This document shows, piece by piece, positions 9,501 through 18,119 of a stretch of 64,000 nucleotides of DNA. A program made the translations under genes and the position numbers. The notes below the pieces were generated by a model, which was not told where the DNA came from, did no database searches, and saw nothing but the letters and a program-made list of their open reading frames with translations. The DNA lies in NCBI GenBank assembly GCA_965222335.1, contig OZ244944.1, positions 992,001-1,056,000 of the forward strand, in the 5' to 3' direction. The DNA is from G965222335 sp965222335. Lineage in GTDB: Bacteria > Pseudomonadota > Gammaproteobacteria > Pseudomonadales > Halieaceae. Numbering within the stretch: position 1 is the first letter of the stretch; every line of letters starts with the position of its first letter.

Positions 9501-9718
9501 TCGGCCTGCTGCCGATCATGGCGGAGCGCTCCACCGACGCCCAGTTCCTCAAGCCCGCGGTGCTATCCCTGGCCTTCGGGGTGCTGTTTGCCCTGTTTGT
9601 CACCCTGCTCATGGTGCCGGCCCTTTACCTGGTCGGCGAGGACCTGCGCAAGGCACTGGGCGGGGTGCGGGCTCGCGTCGCCAACCGCCTCGCATCCAGC
9701 GCCGCGGGTGACTCCTGA
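6596..9718 (+). CDS. RND-family efflux permease (AcrB-like)
   Basis: 1040 residues, the usual size of HAE-RND pumps. It has an N-terminal TM helix, two large periplasmic loops and a second TM bundle. TM4 carries GIVVDDAIVVGENI, with the Asp-Asp pair that relays protons in AcrB. The equivalent late motif is GVVVNDNLVLVDYI, lacking the second pair, as expected. AFPQFVINQVNVEVNWPGAAPQEVEEQ near residue 40 is typical of the AcrB/AcrD/AcrF class. It forms an operon with the adaptor gene (stop at 6594, ATG at 6596) and is convergent with the DUF1244 gene. Substrates cannot be predicted from sequence. Confidence 0.93.
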   Translation: MSRLIGWWCNNPVAANLLMVGILLAGVMGFLAMEREAFPQFVINQVNVEVNWPGAAPQEVEEQVILRIEESLKDLDSVKRVTSTASEGSGRIDVATWTYVDINDFLNEVKNRVDAVIGLPRDIEPPKVKRTEFREEMIRVAVHGEVGERELTRLAEDLRDQMAALPYISIVNLFGTRREEVTVELSEDSMRRYGVSFDQVAAAIRGSSINLSSGQVRTATGDVRLRARNLADSAREFEQIVVRQTADGAVVTVGDVARVIDGFEENEILATLNGEPAVLLQVLTTDNMQVVKASNSVKAWMEEARPTLPRGVGLSLWFDTAEIYKSRMSTISESAYLGLALVFLVLILSLRPKVALWVTAGIAVAFMGTFSLLPANDVSLNVMSTFAFLLVLGIVVDDAIVVGENIHHQAHLRGGGPAAAIAGASEVAKPVIFAVLTTMIAFAPWFFLDVEGGHMTKQFSIVITVALSISLIEAFFILPAHLRHLEHREHVTGWRARQKRLEEGIVQFANTRYRTLITAASEHRYLTSAIFFALFMVAMGLFSAGWVKFTFFPEVENEQFHINVVMPTGTPYSRSLEVLQQLQAAEKALIEEVEAQAGATGGSGQLIEGWYTRSRRDSVIAIVRLAPPTERDLSAKEAATRFQELVGNIPDADEIELNYTLNDQGPAITYLLRHRDMELLRAASNDLQAQLRTYDGTYYVRDSLRGESDEILLSLRPGAEKLGVTLAQVSNQVRQAYYGEEVQRLPRENGDVRVMVKYPQALRENLASLEDFRIRTPDGRELPLFSVVDVELTSGVQQIQRRDGQRVVRVSAEVDPELTSDVTQDVVDNFLPVLEERYPGLEVLRGGQQETQEDFFNQITALYAVALFAMYTLIAVAFRSYWLPLLIMTAIPFGFMGAVFGHLLFGVPMALFSYFGIGAAAGVVVNDNLVLVDYIGRLRAQGRDALSAVVEAGVYRFRPILLTTVTTFVGLLPIMAERSTDAQFLKPAVLSLAFGVLFALFVTLLMVPALYLVGEDLRKALGGVRARVANRLASSAAGDS

Positions 9719-9728
9719 GCCAGTTGCA

Positions 9729-10016
9729 CTAGCTGCCGTTGCGGGCTTCGAAAGCCGCCAGCTGCTCCGGGCTTGCCTCCTGCTGGTGCTTCGCTTTCCA
9801 CTCGGCGTAGGGCATGCCGTAGATCCGTTCGCGGGCCTGCTCGTGGTCCACCTCCATACCCTCCTCCGCGGCTGCCGTCACGTACCACTTGGCCAGGCAG
9901 TTGCGACAGAAACCGGCGAGGTTCATCAGTTCGATATTCTGCACGTCCTTGCGGCTATCGAGGTGGTCCAGCAGGCGGCGGAACACGGCCGCCTCAATAT
10001 TATTCAGGTTAGACAC
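9729..10016 (-). CDS. DUF1244 family small protein
   Basis: 95 residues, all in one conserved domain: a helical N-terminus (FRRLLDHLDSRKDVQNIELMNLAGFCRNCLAKWY) and the characteristic EGMEVDHEQARERIYGMPYAEWKAKHQ segment. The two cysteines in FCRNCL are conserved in this family. Members are widespread in proteobacteria as stand-alone small cytoplasmic proteins of unknown function. It is convergent with the RND pump (10 bp between stops), and the LuxR-type gene lies 46 bp upstream on the same strand. No enzymatic function is claimed. Confidence 0.85.
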   Translation of the reverse strand: MSNLNNIEAAVFRRLLDHLDSRKDVQNIELMNLAGFCRNCLAKWYVTAAAEEGMEVDHEQARERIYGMPYAEWKAKHQQEASPEQLAAFEARNGS

Positions 10017-10062
10017 GTGACATCTCCTTGCGAGCGCTTTTGTTATTAGTAACTGCGATTTC

Positions 10063-11196
10063 TCACTGACCCATCTGGGCCACGCTTCTCAATAGCAACT
10101 GTACCAAACGGGTCTGTCTTGTCACCCCGGTTTTGGCGAAAACCGCGCTCAGGTGCGACTTGCCCGTGTTGCGGGAAATGTGCAGATTGGCGCAGGCCTC
10201 GTCGAGGCTGGCACCGTTGACCAGCTGCAATGCGAGGTTGGCCTCGGCGCGGGTGAAGCCGAACAGGCTCATCAGCACGTCGTGCTGCGCCTCCCGGGGC
10301 TGACTGGGATCAGAGATAAAAATCGCCACCGAGGGGTTGCGGCTGCCATCGGGCGCCGATACCAGCGGCAGGGGTCGCAGCAGCATGCCCGCCGCAGCGC
10401 CGAACTCGCTGCCCAGGCGCAGGGCCTTGATAAAGGTGGGCTCGCCGCGCAGGTGGGCCTGCATCACGTCATCCAGGCAGGCGCGAAAGGCGCGGTGGTG
10501 CTCGCGATCCAGAAGGCGCAGACGGCCATCCGACTCCTGCATCCAGCGGCGCTCGGCAAGCAGCTGTTCAGCCGCGGCATTACGGTGGCGAATACGCGCA
10601 TTCTGATCGAGGATAAACGCCGCCACCGCCATGCGATCCATCGCCGTGGCAAACAGGGAGCGCTCACTCTCCACCCGGGCGATGCGCGCGTGCAGGCGAA
10701 TCGTCTGCTGGATATGGGGCAACAGACGCTGACACAGCTCGCGCTCAGGGATCGCAAAATTGGACTTGCGCTCAACGCGGGCGCAGCGCAGGCGCGCGCT
10801 GTTACCCAGGTCATCATCCAGGTCAGCCCCCATCAGGTGGCGGATGCCGGTGCCCTTCACGTACTGCTGGTAGTAGTTCGAGGCGTAGTAGTCCTCCGGC
10901 GCCATGAATTCGTCCATGGTGAATACCTGCCCCGGCGGCAGGTTCACGAAGGGGTCCATGGCGAAGTAGTTCTCGTTGTAGGAATCGTAGACGTCGGGCG
11001 AGAGCACCACGGAATTGATCACCACACCGGTGTCACCCTCCCGGGGGGCGCGCAGGATCAGGGTCACGTAATCCGCGTCCAGGGCCTCGCCCATCAGGCG
11101 CAGGAACTCCTGCCAGGGCGGTGTCGCCACCGGCCCCCGGGAGAGGGCCAGCAGCAGCTGGTTCATGGGCCCGGAAATATGAAAATCGCTGATCAC
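10063..11196 (-). CDS. LuxR-family transcriptional regulator
   Basis: 377 residues from a GTG start. An in-frame ATG 10 codons later (MNQLLLALSRG) is an alternative. The C-terminal ~60 residues form a GerE/LuxR helix-turn-helix: GFTRAEANLALQLVNGASLDEACANLHISRNTGKSHLSAVFAKTGVTRQTRLV spans about residues 310-365. The rest looks like a PAS-like sensory region, with a coiled stretch (ARIARVESERSLFATAMDRM) before FILDQNARIRHRNAAAEQLL. There is no receiver domain and no clear autoinducer-binding motif set, so the signal is unknown. An 8+8 bp palindrome sits immediately upstream. It lies 72 bp downstream of an SDR gene on the same strand and may regulate it or itself. Confidence 0.85.
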   Translation of the reverse strand: MISDFHISGPMNQLLLALSRGPVATPPWQEFLRLMGEALDADYVTLILRAPREGDTGVVINSVVLSPDVYDSYNENYFAMDPFVNLPPGQVFTMDEFMAPEDYYASNYYQQYVKGTGIRHLMGADLDDDLGNSARLRCARVERKSNFAIPERELCQRLLPHIQQTIRLHARIARVESERSLFATAMDRMAVAAFILDQNARIRHRNAAAEQLLAERRWMQESDGRLRLLDREHHRAFRACLDDVMQAHLRGEPTFIKALRLGSEFGAAAGMLLRPLPLVSAPDGSRNPSVAIFISDPSQPREAQHDVLMSLFGFTRAEANLALQLVNGASLDEACANLHISRNTGKSHLSAVFAKTGVTRQTRLVQLLLRSVAQMGQ

Positions 11197-11204
11197 CCGA
11201 CCAT

Positions 11205-11228
11205 CCCGACAAAAATGCCATTGTCGGG
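11205..11228. promoter_or_regulatory. Palindrome upstream of the LuxR gene (possible operator)
   Basis: CCCGACAA, 8 nt, TTGTCGGG: a perfect dyad of 8-bp arms ending 9 bp before the LuxR-type start codon. Its 24-bp span and position fit a dimeric regulator's operator for autoregulation. It could equally be a weak intergenic hairpin between the SDR and LuxR genes. No T-tract follows on the minus strand. Confidence 0.4.
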
Positions 11229-11268
11229 GGCGAGGCGGGCCCGGTCAATTCACGACGGACGCCGGGCG

Positions 11269-12060
11269 TCAGATCGGCATGAACTCCCCGCCGTTCACAT
11301 CCAGGGCCGCGCCCGTGACTGCCGCGGCATAGTCAGAGGCAAGAAATACCGCCGCCTTGGCACAATCGGCGTCATCCGGGATTGATCCCAGGGGAATGCT
11401 GCGGCTGACCTCGGCGATGAGCTCCTCCTTCGGGCGCCCGCTGGTGCTGGCCTGCCAGTCAAAGTAACCCGCTACCGCCGGGCCCCACATCCAGCCCATG
11501 TGGGCACTGTTGACGCGGATGTTGTCGCCGCCCAACTCCAGGGCCAGGTGCTTGGTTGCCGCGCGCAGGGCCGACTTGGTCGCGCCGTAGCCCCCCTGGG
11601 TGGCCAGGGGCTTGTGCTCAACCATGGTCGCAATCATGACGATCGCTCCGCCGCCGGCCGCACGCAGGTGGGGAATACAGGCCTGGGTCAGCTGCATGGT
11701 GCCGAAGAAATTGACCTCCATGCTGCGCCGCCAGCCGCTGAGATCAGCCTCCGCAATGGGCTCGAAGCTGCCCGGGTCGTAAGCGCTGTTGAACAGCACG
11801 TCGATGCGGCCGAAGGCAGCCACGGTTTGCTCCGCCAGTTCGCGACACTGGTCGGCGTCAGCGATATCCGTCGGCACCTTTAGCACCTGCGTGGACAGGC
11901 CCAGTTCCTTGATTTCCTGCTCTGCGGTATCCAGCTTGGCCTGGGTCCGCGCCGCCAGCACAACGCCCGCAGCGCCCTCCTTCGCCGCCAGCGTGGAGAG
12001 TTCCTGGCCGAGGCCGGGACCGATACCGGAGACGATCACGATTTTGTCCTTGAGTAACAT
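11269..12060 (-). CDS. SDR-family oxidoreductase with altered catalytic Ser
   Basis: 263-residue short-chain dehydrogenase. The Rossmann nucleotide site is SGIGPGLGQELS (residues 11-22), and the family's NAG motif reads LFNSAYD. The active-site Tyr and Lys are present in YGATK. The residue 13 before this Tyr, normally Ser, is Thr (in VMIATMVEH). The C-terminus AALDVNGGEFMPI is typical of the class. It probably reduces or oxidises a carbonyl/hydroxyl group with NAD(P). The substrate is unknown; the Ser change resembles steroid/lipid-associated SDR subgroups, but this is only inference. It precedes the LuxR-type gene on the same strand. Confidence 0.82.
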   Translation of the reverse strand: MLLKDKIVIVSGIGPGLGQELSTLAAKEGAAGVVLAARTQAKLDTAEQEIKELGLSTQVLKVPTDIADADQCRELAEQTVAAFGRIDVLFNSAYDPGSFEPIAEADLSGWRRSMEVNFFGTMQLTQACIPHLRAAGGGAIVMIATMVEHKPLATQGGYGATKSALRAATKHLALELGGDNIRVNSAHMGWMWGPAVAGYFDWQASTSGRPKEELIAEVSRSIPLGSIPDDADCAKAAVFLASDYAAAVTGAALDVNGGEFMPI

Positions 12061-12149
12061 ATGCCTGTGCTCCTGTGTTGTTATCTGTTGTTGCCTGAGA
12101 GTGCCAGTCGCCGGCCCCTGTCACACCCCCCAAACGGGCGATACGCCAG

Positions 12150-14057
12150 CTAGAACTCCGGCCCCACGGTGATATAAATCTGGAAGGCGTCATCGGCATC
12201 ATCCAGCGGCACGCCAATATCCAGGCGCGCCAGCCCCACAGGGGAGCGCCAGCGTACACCAATCCCCGTGCCGTACCTGGGGTCGTAGTCGTCCCAGCGA
12301 TTGAAGGCATTACCGCCATCCACGAACAGCGCCACACTCCATTTGGGGATCACCTCGTACTCGTATTCCAGGCTGACCACCAGTTCGTGCTTGCCGCCGG
12401 TGATGGCATCCGAGGGGAACAGCGACTCGAAATCGTAGCCGCGAATGCTGCGCACGCCGCCGGCGCGAAACTCATAGTACTCCGGCATGGCGTTGAAGTT
12501 TACATCCAGCACCTCGCTGCTCTCTGCCTCGCTGTAGCCCAGGGAAGTGCGCAGTAGAAACCGGTTGCGCTCTCCCAGTGAGCGAATATGCCAGGTCTGC
12601 AGGTGCGCCTGCCAGAAATCGATGTTTGAGCCCAGCGCTTCCGAGGCGCCCAGCAGGTCGAGCCTGAGATTATCGCCATTGCGGATGAACAGCCGGCTGT
12701 CGCTGCGACGCAGATCCAGGCTGAAGCCCGGGACCACTGCGGTGAAGTCCGGGGCCAGGGTGTCGTAGGCCTCGCGCCCGATGAAGTCGATAATCACCTG
12801 CTGCCCGGACCGTGGCAGGTTGCCGAAGAGCACCTCGAACACATCGTAGGTTTCGGTCACGTAATCCAGCGACAGTCGCGGCTCAACCTCGAAGCCGCCC
12901 CAGGCGCGGAAGGGACGCTGCCAGGTCAGGCCCAGCAGGTTGGTGACGATGCGGGTTTCGCCGCCCTCGTCCAGCTCCACGTCCTCGAAGGTCAGGTCCT
13001 TGCTCTCGTGACGCGCGCCCACGGTAATCCGGTTGCCCGACAGGGGATCGATGGGGATGACATAGTTGAGATCCCCGGCCAGCTTGCGCCGCTCCTCGAC
13101 CAGAGCCACGCCCGCGTTGAAGCTCTGGCCGCGACCGCCCACGTAGCGCCGGTTCCAGTCCAGCTGGGCACCAATTCCGGTATCCGTCCCCCAGCCCAGA
13201 CGCCCACGGTAGCGGTTGGCGAGATAGGGCTGCAGGTGAATCTGCAGGGGAATCGCCGGCGGGTCCGTATCGGTCGCCGGCAAGGGCTCAATCTCCACCT
13301 CGCGGAAATGTCCGCTGCGACTGAGGGCATTGCGCTGGGCCCCCAGCTTGCTGCCAGCGTAGGGCTCTCCCGGCGCCAACAGCAGATAGCGAGACAGGTA
13401 CTCCGGCGCAAACTGCTCCTGGTCGAAACCAATTTCGCCGATCACAAAACGGGGCCCGGTCGCCAGCTCCAGGCTGACCCGGGCGGTGTAAACGGCAAGG
13501 TCTACCTCGGCCCGATGGGTCACCAGGGCCGCGTCCCGGTAGCCCAGCTGCCGGGTCTCACGCAGCAGATCCCGCTTGCTGGTCTCATAACGGCGGTGGT
13601 CCAGGATCTCGCCCTGCTGTAGTGGCAGCGCGTCCGCGACCCGGGCAAGATCCGGGTCGCTGGCACCGGCGCCGGTAAATTGCACCTGCATCTCCCCCAC
13701 CGTCACGGCTTCTCCGCGCTCTATCCGGTAGCGGGCGGTCCAGCTTCCGCCGTCAGTCTGCGGCTCCTGCAGGCTGGCGTCGATCCTGGGCCGGTAGTAA
13801 CCGAAGGGCTCCAGTGACCGGGAAATCTCCCGCGGCGCCTCGCTGTGCAGGGCACGGATATCCGCCGGCTCCAGATCGTCGCGGTCCGCCTGTTGCCAGA
13901 TGCCCGCGGCCGCACGGGCGTTGGCCAGCGTCTCGCCCTTCAGGCCGCGAATTTCCACCTTGACGCTCTGCGCGTATGCAGCAGAGGCAGCCAGCCAGAG
14001 CAGGCAGCACAAACCGCCGGTGCCGAGCTTGCGGGCCATGCGGCGTCTAGCGTTCAT
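12150..14057 (-). CDS. tamA: TamA, outer-membrane translocation and assembly factor
   Basis: 635 residues with a signal peptide (about 1-30, ending SAAYAQ). About 250 residues of POTRA domains follow (for example QLGYRDAALVTHRAEVDL). The C-terminal Omp85 beta-barrel holds the conserved lid-loop region GGVRSIRGYDFESL (about residue 540) and ends GIGVRWRSPVGLARLDIGVPLDD...YITVGPEF. It is a little longer than E. coli TamA (577). With TamB it inserts a subset of outer-membrane proteins and is implicated in lipid transport. Its ATG overlaps the end of tamB by 11 bp, so translation is coupled. The order tamB-tamA is inverted relative to E. coli. Confidence 0.92.
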   Translation of the reverse strand: MNARRRMARKLGTGGLCCLLWLAASAAYAQSVKVEIRGLKGETLANARAAAGIWQQADRDDLEPADIRALHSEAPREISRSLEPFGYYRPRIDASLQEPQTDGGSWTARYRIERGEAVTVGEMQVQFTGAGASDPDLARVADALPLQQGEILDHRRYETSKRDLLRETRQLGYRDAALVTHRAEVDLAVYTARVSLELATGPRFVIGEIGFDQEQFAPEYLSRYLLLAPGEPYAGSKLGAQRNALSRSGHFREVEIEPLPATDTDPPAIPLQIHLQPYLANRYRGRLGWGTDTGIGAQLDWNRRYVGGRGQSFNAGVALVEERRKLAGDLNYVIPIDPLSGNRITVGARHESKDLTFEDVELDEGGETRIVTNLLGLTWQRPFRAWGGFEVEPRLSLDYVTETYDVFEVLFGNLPRSGQQVIIDFIGREAYDTLAPDFTAVVPGFSLDLRRSDSRLFIRNGDNLRLDLLGASEALGSNIDFWQAHLQTWHIRSLGERNRFLLRTSLGYSEAESSEVLDVNFNAMPEYYEFRAGGVRSIRGYDFESLFPSDAITGGKHELVVSLEYEYEVIPKWSVALFVDGGNAFNRWDDYDPRYGTGIGVRWRSPVGLARLDIGVPLDDADDAFQIYITVGPEF

Positions 14058-17000
14058 AGGTAAAGGTCACCCCGACCGAGTTATCCGCCTCACCCACCGC
14101 GGCTTCCACGCCATAGCGCGGCGTGATGGTGTACAGGGCATCGAATTCGCTGGTTTCCTCCAGCAGGTTGAAGCCGTAGCCCACGTACAGCTTGGGGTGT
14201 ACGTAGGTCCCGAAGCCGAGCACACTTTCCTCGCCGGAAGAAGAGCTGCCGGTGAGCAGGTAGGACTGGATCTCGGTGGGCTCAAGCTGGGGCCGGGAGA
14301 AGAGCTCCAGGGTGGGCGCCGTCGCCGGGCCCGTCACCAGCACCCCCGCCGCACTGACCAGGGGGTCGCTGTCAATCCAGCGTACCGCACGCAGGTTGAC
14401 CTCGGGCTCGGTCACCGGGGCATCGCTGAATATCACCTCACCGGTCTCTATCTCCAGGTCCTGGCCAAAGGCGCGGAAGGTACCCCCCGCAATAGAGAAT
14501 CGCCCCCTGGCCGTGGGCAACAGGGCAAGGTCTTCGGGCTGATTTACGAAGGTGACGGCCCCGGTAATGCCACCGTCAAAGCCCAGGGCATTGACCCGCA
14601 CATCGTCACCCAGGGCGAGCTGTACCCGGCTGTCGAGGCGAAACGGCAGCACCGCGGGCGCGGGCCCCTCCGGGTCCTCGACCCCCAGCACCACGACGTC
14701 GCTGGAGGGCAGGATGACCGGCCCGGGACCTTCATCGGCAGGTGGCTGGGCATCCGCCGCTGCCGCCTGGCCGGGCCTCAGGCCCAGTTGCGGTGTAATC
14801 CTCGCCCGGGGAATCTCCAGGCGACCCCGGACCGTGAGCAGCTCGTCCGCCCAGTCGAGGGCTAGCGCGGGCGACAGCATTACCCGCGCGTCAGGGGTAT
14901 TGAAGACTTCCACACGCTCGCCCTTGAGCGCCAGTTCCACCGCGCCGACGGCGGGATCGATCTGGCCATCCAGGGCCAGGCGGCCCTCACCTGAGCGCAG
15001 GCCCCCGGTCAGGCGCAGCTGTCCGGACCGGGCCGGATCATCGCGCAGGGACAGGCGGATATCGCGCAGCTGGAGTCCTGCCGCGGGCACGTCGGCGACC
15101 GCGTCGTTCAGCGCCAACTCGCCCAGCAGCTGCGGCGCGTCCAGGGTGCCCGCCAGGCGCAGGTCCGCATCCAGGCGGCCCGCCACCTGCTGCAGCTGCG
15201 GAACCCAGCCCTGCAGGCCACTCAAATCCGGCAGGTCGGCGTGAATCTCGCCCGCCAGGGCCTGGGGCTGTCCCAGGGGCAGCCGGTTCAGGTTCGGGGC
15301 CGGCACCCGGGCCTCGATCCGGCCCTCCTGCAGCGGCGCCAGTGCCAGTACCGCCTCGAGCCCATCGGCATCGACGGTCGCGTCCAGGGCGCCGCCGCCG
15401 TGGGCCAGGCTGCGGCTCCCCTCGGGATAATCGACCGTGAGCTCTCCGGGCGACACCGTGAAGCGGGCTTCGGCCTGCAGTGCCCCGTCTGCTGCCAACG
15501 CACCCTGCACACGCCCCTCCACGGCGCCTGTCAGCGCCGGCAGCAGTGAAACCAGGGACAGGTCGGTCAGGGTGGCGCTGCCGCGAGATCCCTCGCCCTG
15601 CCCCCAGCCGCCGTCGACACAGATTCGCGTCCCGGGCAAAGCCTCCGCGGCCAGGGGCTGGATGCCATCCTTGCCGGTGCCAATCCGCAGCAGGCAGGTT
15701 TGCCCCAGGCTGGCGCTGCTGGCGGCCAGCGCCAGGGGGGCGTCCCCGTCCAGCCGCCAGGCGCCGAGGGACTCGCTACCCAGCGCCAGCTCGCTGAGCG
15801 TGCCCGCCCAGGTGGACTGTGCCAGATCCAGGTCGCCGGCAAGCTCCCCGTGAACCCGCTCCGTGGGCGTCTCGACATCCAGACTGAGGCGCTGGCGGGC
15901 GGTTGTACCACTAACCGCCAGTCGCGCCGTATCCAGCAGCGGCACCTCCTCCTGACGCAGGCCGTTGAGGGTGACATCCAGCTGCAGGGGATCATCCGCG
16001 CCCAGGCCCGCCTGCAGAGAAGCCGCCAGGGCCGCCAGCTGCTGCCCCGCATAGGCCAGGTCCTGCCCTTGCAGCTGCGCCTGCACGAGCGGCTGCGCCA
16101 GGGTCCCGCGCAGGTTGCCCGCGGCAGACAGCTCACCCGCCGCGCCCGGCAGCACGACACCGGGTTCCGGTACCTCCAGGGTCCAATCCAGGGTCAGTCG
16201 CTGGTCGTCCAGTTCGCCGGCGGCGCGCAGCTGGTTGTCGCCGCTGTCCAGGCGCAGGCTCTGCAGACGCGCCTGCGGCCCAGCCAGCTCCGCCCGCGCC
16301 ACCAGCGCCAGGGGCCGGCCCAGCAGCTCTCCGGACAACTGCGCCAGCTCCAGGGCCGCCACAGTCCTGCCCCCGGCATCGATTGCACCCCGGGTCGCCA
16401 GGGACAGCTCCAGCTTGCCCGGCAGCTGCGGCTGCCACGCTCCCGGGTTGAGCCCCGCCCCGTCCAGCGCGAGATTCCAGGTCACCTGCGGGCTCCAGCC
16501 GAGGTCGCCGCTGGCATTGATGGTGCCCGCCAGCAGTGAGCCGCGCAGACTTTGCAGGCGCATCCCCGCGCTGTCGCCCGCCGCCTGTGCCAGCCATTCC
16601 CCGGGGGGCAGCGCGGTCCCCGCGACCTCGCTGCGCAGCGCCAGGTTGTAAGCCGAAGGCGTTCCCTGAAACGCTAATTCACCCGCCGGGCTGCCGGCCA
16701 GTGCTTCACCGGACAGAGGCCACTGCGCATCCCGCCAGCGAATTTTTGCCTCCACACGGGGCTCGCCCGCCTGCGCCAGATTAACCTGTGCTTCGGCTTC
16801 CAGCCGCAGGGGAGACTGGTCGAGTTCCAGCGCGAATGCCTGCAACGCCAGAATCGAGTCAGCGTACACCGCGTGCAGCTCACCCCGGGCGTCGAGGCGC
16901 GGCGGCAGGTCGGGGCTGAGATCCGCCAGCTGCCCGCCAGTGGCGTGGTAAGCCAGGTCCACCGCCAGCTCTCCGGCCCAGGCCACTCGCCCGGAGAGCT

Positions 17001-18006
17001 CGACCTGGTAGGGCTGGCTGTCCAGCGCCAGGGGCGCCAGCTCGAGATGCTGCGCATCCCCGGTCGCTGTCAGGCGCCAGCGCAGCGCAGGCGCCCCGGA
17101 CACGCGGGCACCGCCGTGGCTGTCCAGGCTAAAGCCCGCCAGATCGCCCCGGGTCTGCAGGCTGCCCGGATCCAGCTCGACCACGGTTTCGCCCCCGACC
17201 CACTGCAACTGCGGCCAGTCCAGCACCAGATCCCAGCCGGGGGTGGTGAGCACGTCCCGCAGGGTACCCTCGACACGCAGCGGCAGCACCGCGGTCCCCT
17301 GGTGCATCACGGCCAGTTCGCGGGCATCCCCGGAAAGCTCAACATCGCCGCCCAGTTCGCGGGCATCCGGCAGGCGCCAGCGCCAGCTTGCCACCAGCTC
17401 CACGGGCATGACGCGGGTCAGGCCCAGGGTCCCACTGGCGGTCAGCCCCCCCTGGGGTGCGCTCACGGCCAGGGAATCCAGATGGAGCCCTTGCGCCTGC
17501 AAAGCCACCGCCAGGGTCAGCTCATCAATGCGCTGGGGCTCGCCCTCCCCCAGCTGTAGTTCGAGATCGCGCACGCTCAGGCTGTGCAGCCGGATATCCA
17601 GCGGCAGGTCCAGGCTGCTCGGATCGAAGGGTTCGCCGGGGGGCTCCCCGGTGTCTGCCGGCGCCAGCGCCACCCGCACGCCGGCGAGGGCAAGCCGATC
17701 GATCTGCAGGGTCATCGCGGCCAGCCGCTGGGGGCGCCAGGTGAGTGCCAGGCTATCCACCGCAATTGAGGTCCCGGGCTGGTTGACCTGCAGCCCCTGC
17801 AGGCGCAGCGTACCCAGCAGGGTACCGTCCAGCTGCCGCCAGGTCAGAGTCTCACCCGCGATGCCCCGGGCCTGTTGCGCCAGCCAACGGGTGCCCGACT
17901 CGGTGCCCGCCAGACTCCACAGCAGTAGCGCCGACGCCGGCAGCAGCAGGGCCAGGAACAGGACAAGGGCGATAAGTAACTTTCTTAAAATCTTCGGCAC
18001 CTTCAA
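14047..18006 (-). CDS. tamB: TamB, translocation and assembly module inner-membrane component
   Basis: About 1319 residues from the TTG at 18006. A GTG at 18000 is also possible; the frame is open to 18120, but that region reads poorly and overlaps the divergent lectin start. The N-terminus has a single TM anchor (KILRKLLIALVLFLALLLPASALLLW). Then come ~1000 residues of AsmA/TamB-like beta-taco repeats rich in short amphipathic strands. The C-terminal DUF490 domain ends with a barrel-like segment (YVHPKLYVGYGFNLLE...VGVTFTYER). It is close to E. coli TamB in size (1259). It would span the periplasm from inner membrane to TamA. First gene of the tamBA operon. Confidence 0.92.
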   Translation of the reverse strand: MKVPKILRKLLIALVLFLALLLPASALLLWSLAGTESGTRWLAQQARGIAGETLTWRQLDGTLLGTLRLQGLQVNQPGTSIAVDSLALTWRPQRLAAMTLQIDRLALAGVRVALAPADTGEPPGEPFDPSSLDLPLDIRLHSLSVRDLELQLGEGEPQRIDELTLAVALQAQGLHLDSLAVSAPQGGLTASGTLGLTRVMPVELVASWRWRLPDARELGGDVELSGDARELAVMHQGTAVLPLRVEGTLRDVLTTPGWDLVLDWPQLQWVGGETVVELDPGSLQTRGDLAGFSLDSHGGARVSGAPALRWRLTATGDAQHLELAPLALDSQPYQVELSGRVAWAGELAVDLAYHATGGQLADLSPDLPPRLDARGELHAVYADSILALQAFALELDQSPLRLEAEAQVNLAQAGEPRVEAKIRWRDAQWPLSGEALAGSPAGELAFQGTPSAYNLALRSEVAGTALPPGEWLAQAAGDSAGMRLQSLRGSLLAGTINASGDLGWSPQVTWNLALDGAGLNPGAWQPQLPGKLELSLATRGAIDAGGRTVAALELAQLSGELLGRPLALVARAELAGPQARLQSLRLDSGDNQLRAAGELDDQRLTLDWTLEVPEPGVVLPGAAGELSAAGNLRGTLAQPLVQAQLQGQDLAYAGQQLAALAASLQAGLGADDPLQLDVTLNGLRQEEVPLLDTARLAVSGTTARQRLSLDVETPTERVHGELAGDLDLAQSTWAGTLSELALGSESLGAWRLDGDAPLALAASSASLGQTCLLRIGTGKDGIQPLAAEALPGTRICVDGGWGQGEGSRGSATLTDLSLVSLLPALTGAVEGRVQGALAADGALQAEARFTVSPGELTVDYPEGSRSLAHGGGALDATVDADGLEAVLALAPLQEGRIEARVPAPNLNRLPLGQPQALAGEIHADLPDLSGLQGWVPQLQQVAGRLDADLRLAGTLDAPQLLGELALNDAVADVPAAGLQLRDIRLSLRDDPARSGQLRLTGGLRSGEGRLALDGQIDPAVGAVELALKGERVEVFNTPDARVMLSPALALDWADELLTVRGRLEIPRARITPQLGLRPGQAAAADAQPPADEGPGPVILPSSDVVVLGVEDPEGPAPAVLPFRLDSRVQLALGDDVRVNALGFDGGITGAVTFVNQPEDLALLPTARGRFSIAGGTFRAFGQDLEIETGEVIFSDAPVTEPEVNLRAVRWIDSDPLVSAAGVLVTGPATAPTLELFSRPQLEPTEIQSYLLTGSSSSGEESVLGFGTYVHPKLYVGYGFNLLEETSEFDALYTITPRYGVEAAVGEADNSVGVTFTYER

Positions 18007-18119
18007 GCGAGCTTCAGGTCCAATCACCCGGGGCCCTTGCCTTGTGCACGGCTTGTCAGCAGCGCCGACAGGGGCTAAGTTGCAACAGGACTCGACATAG
18101 TATTGAAAGGTTGAAACCA

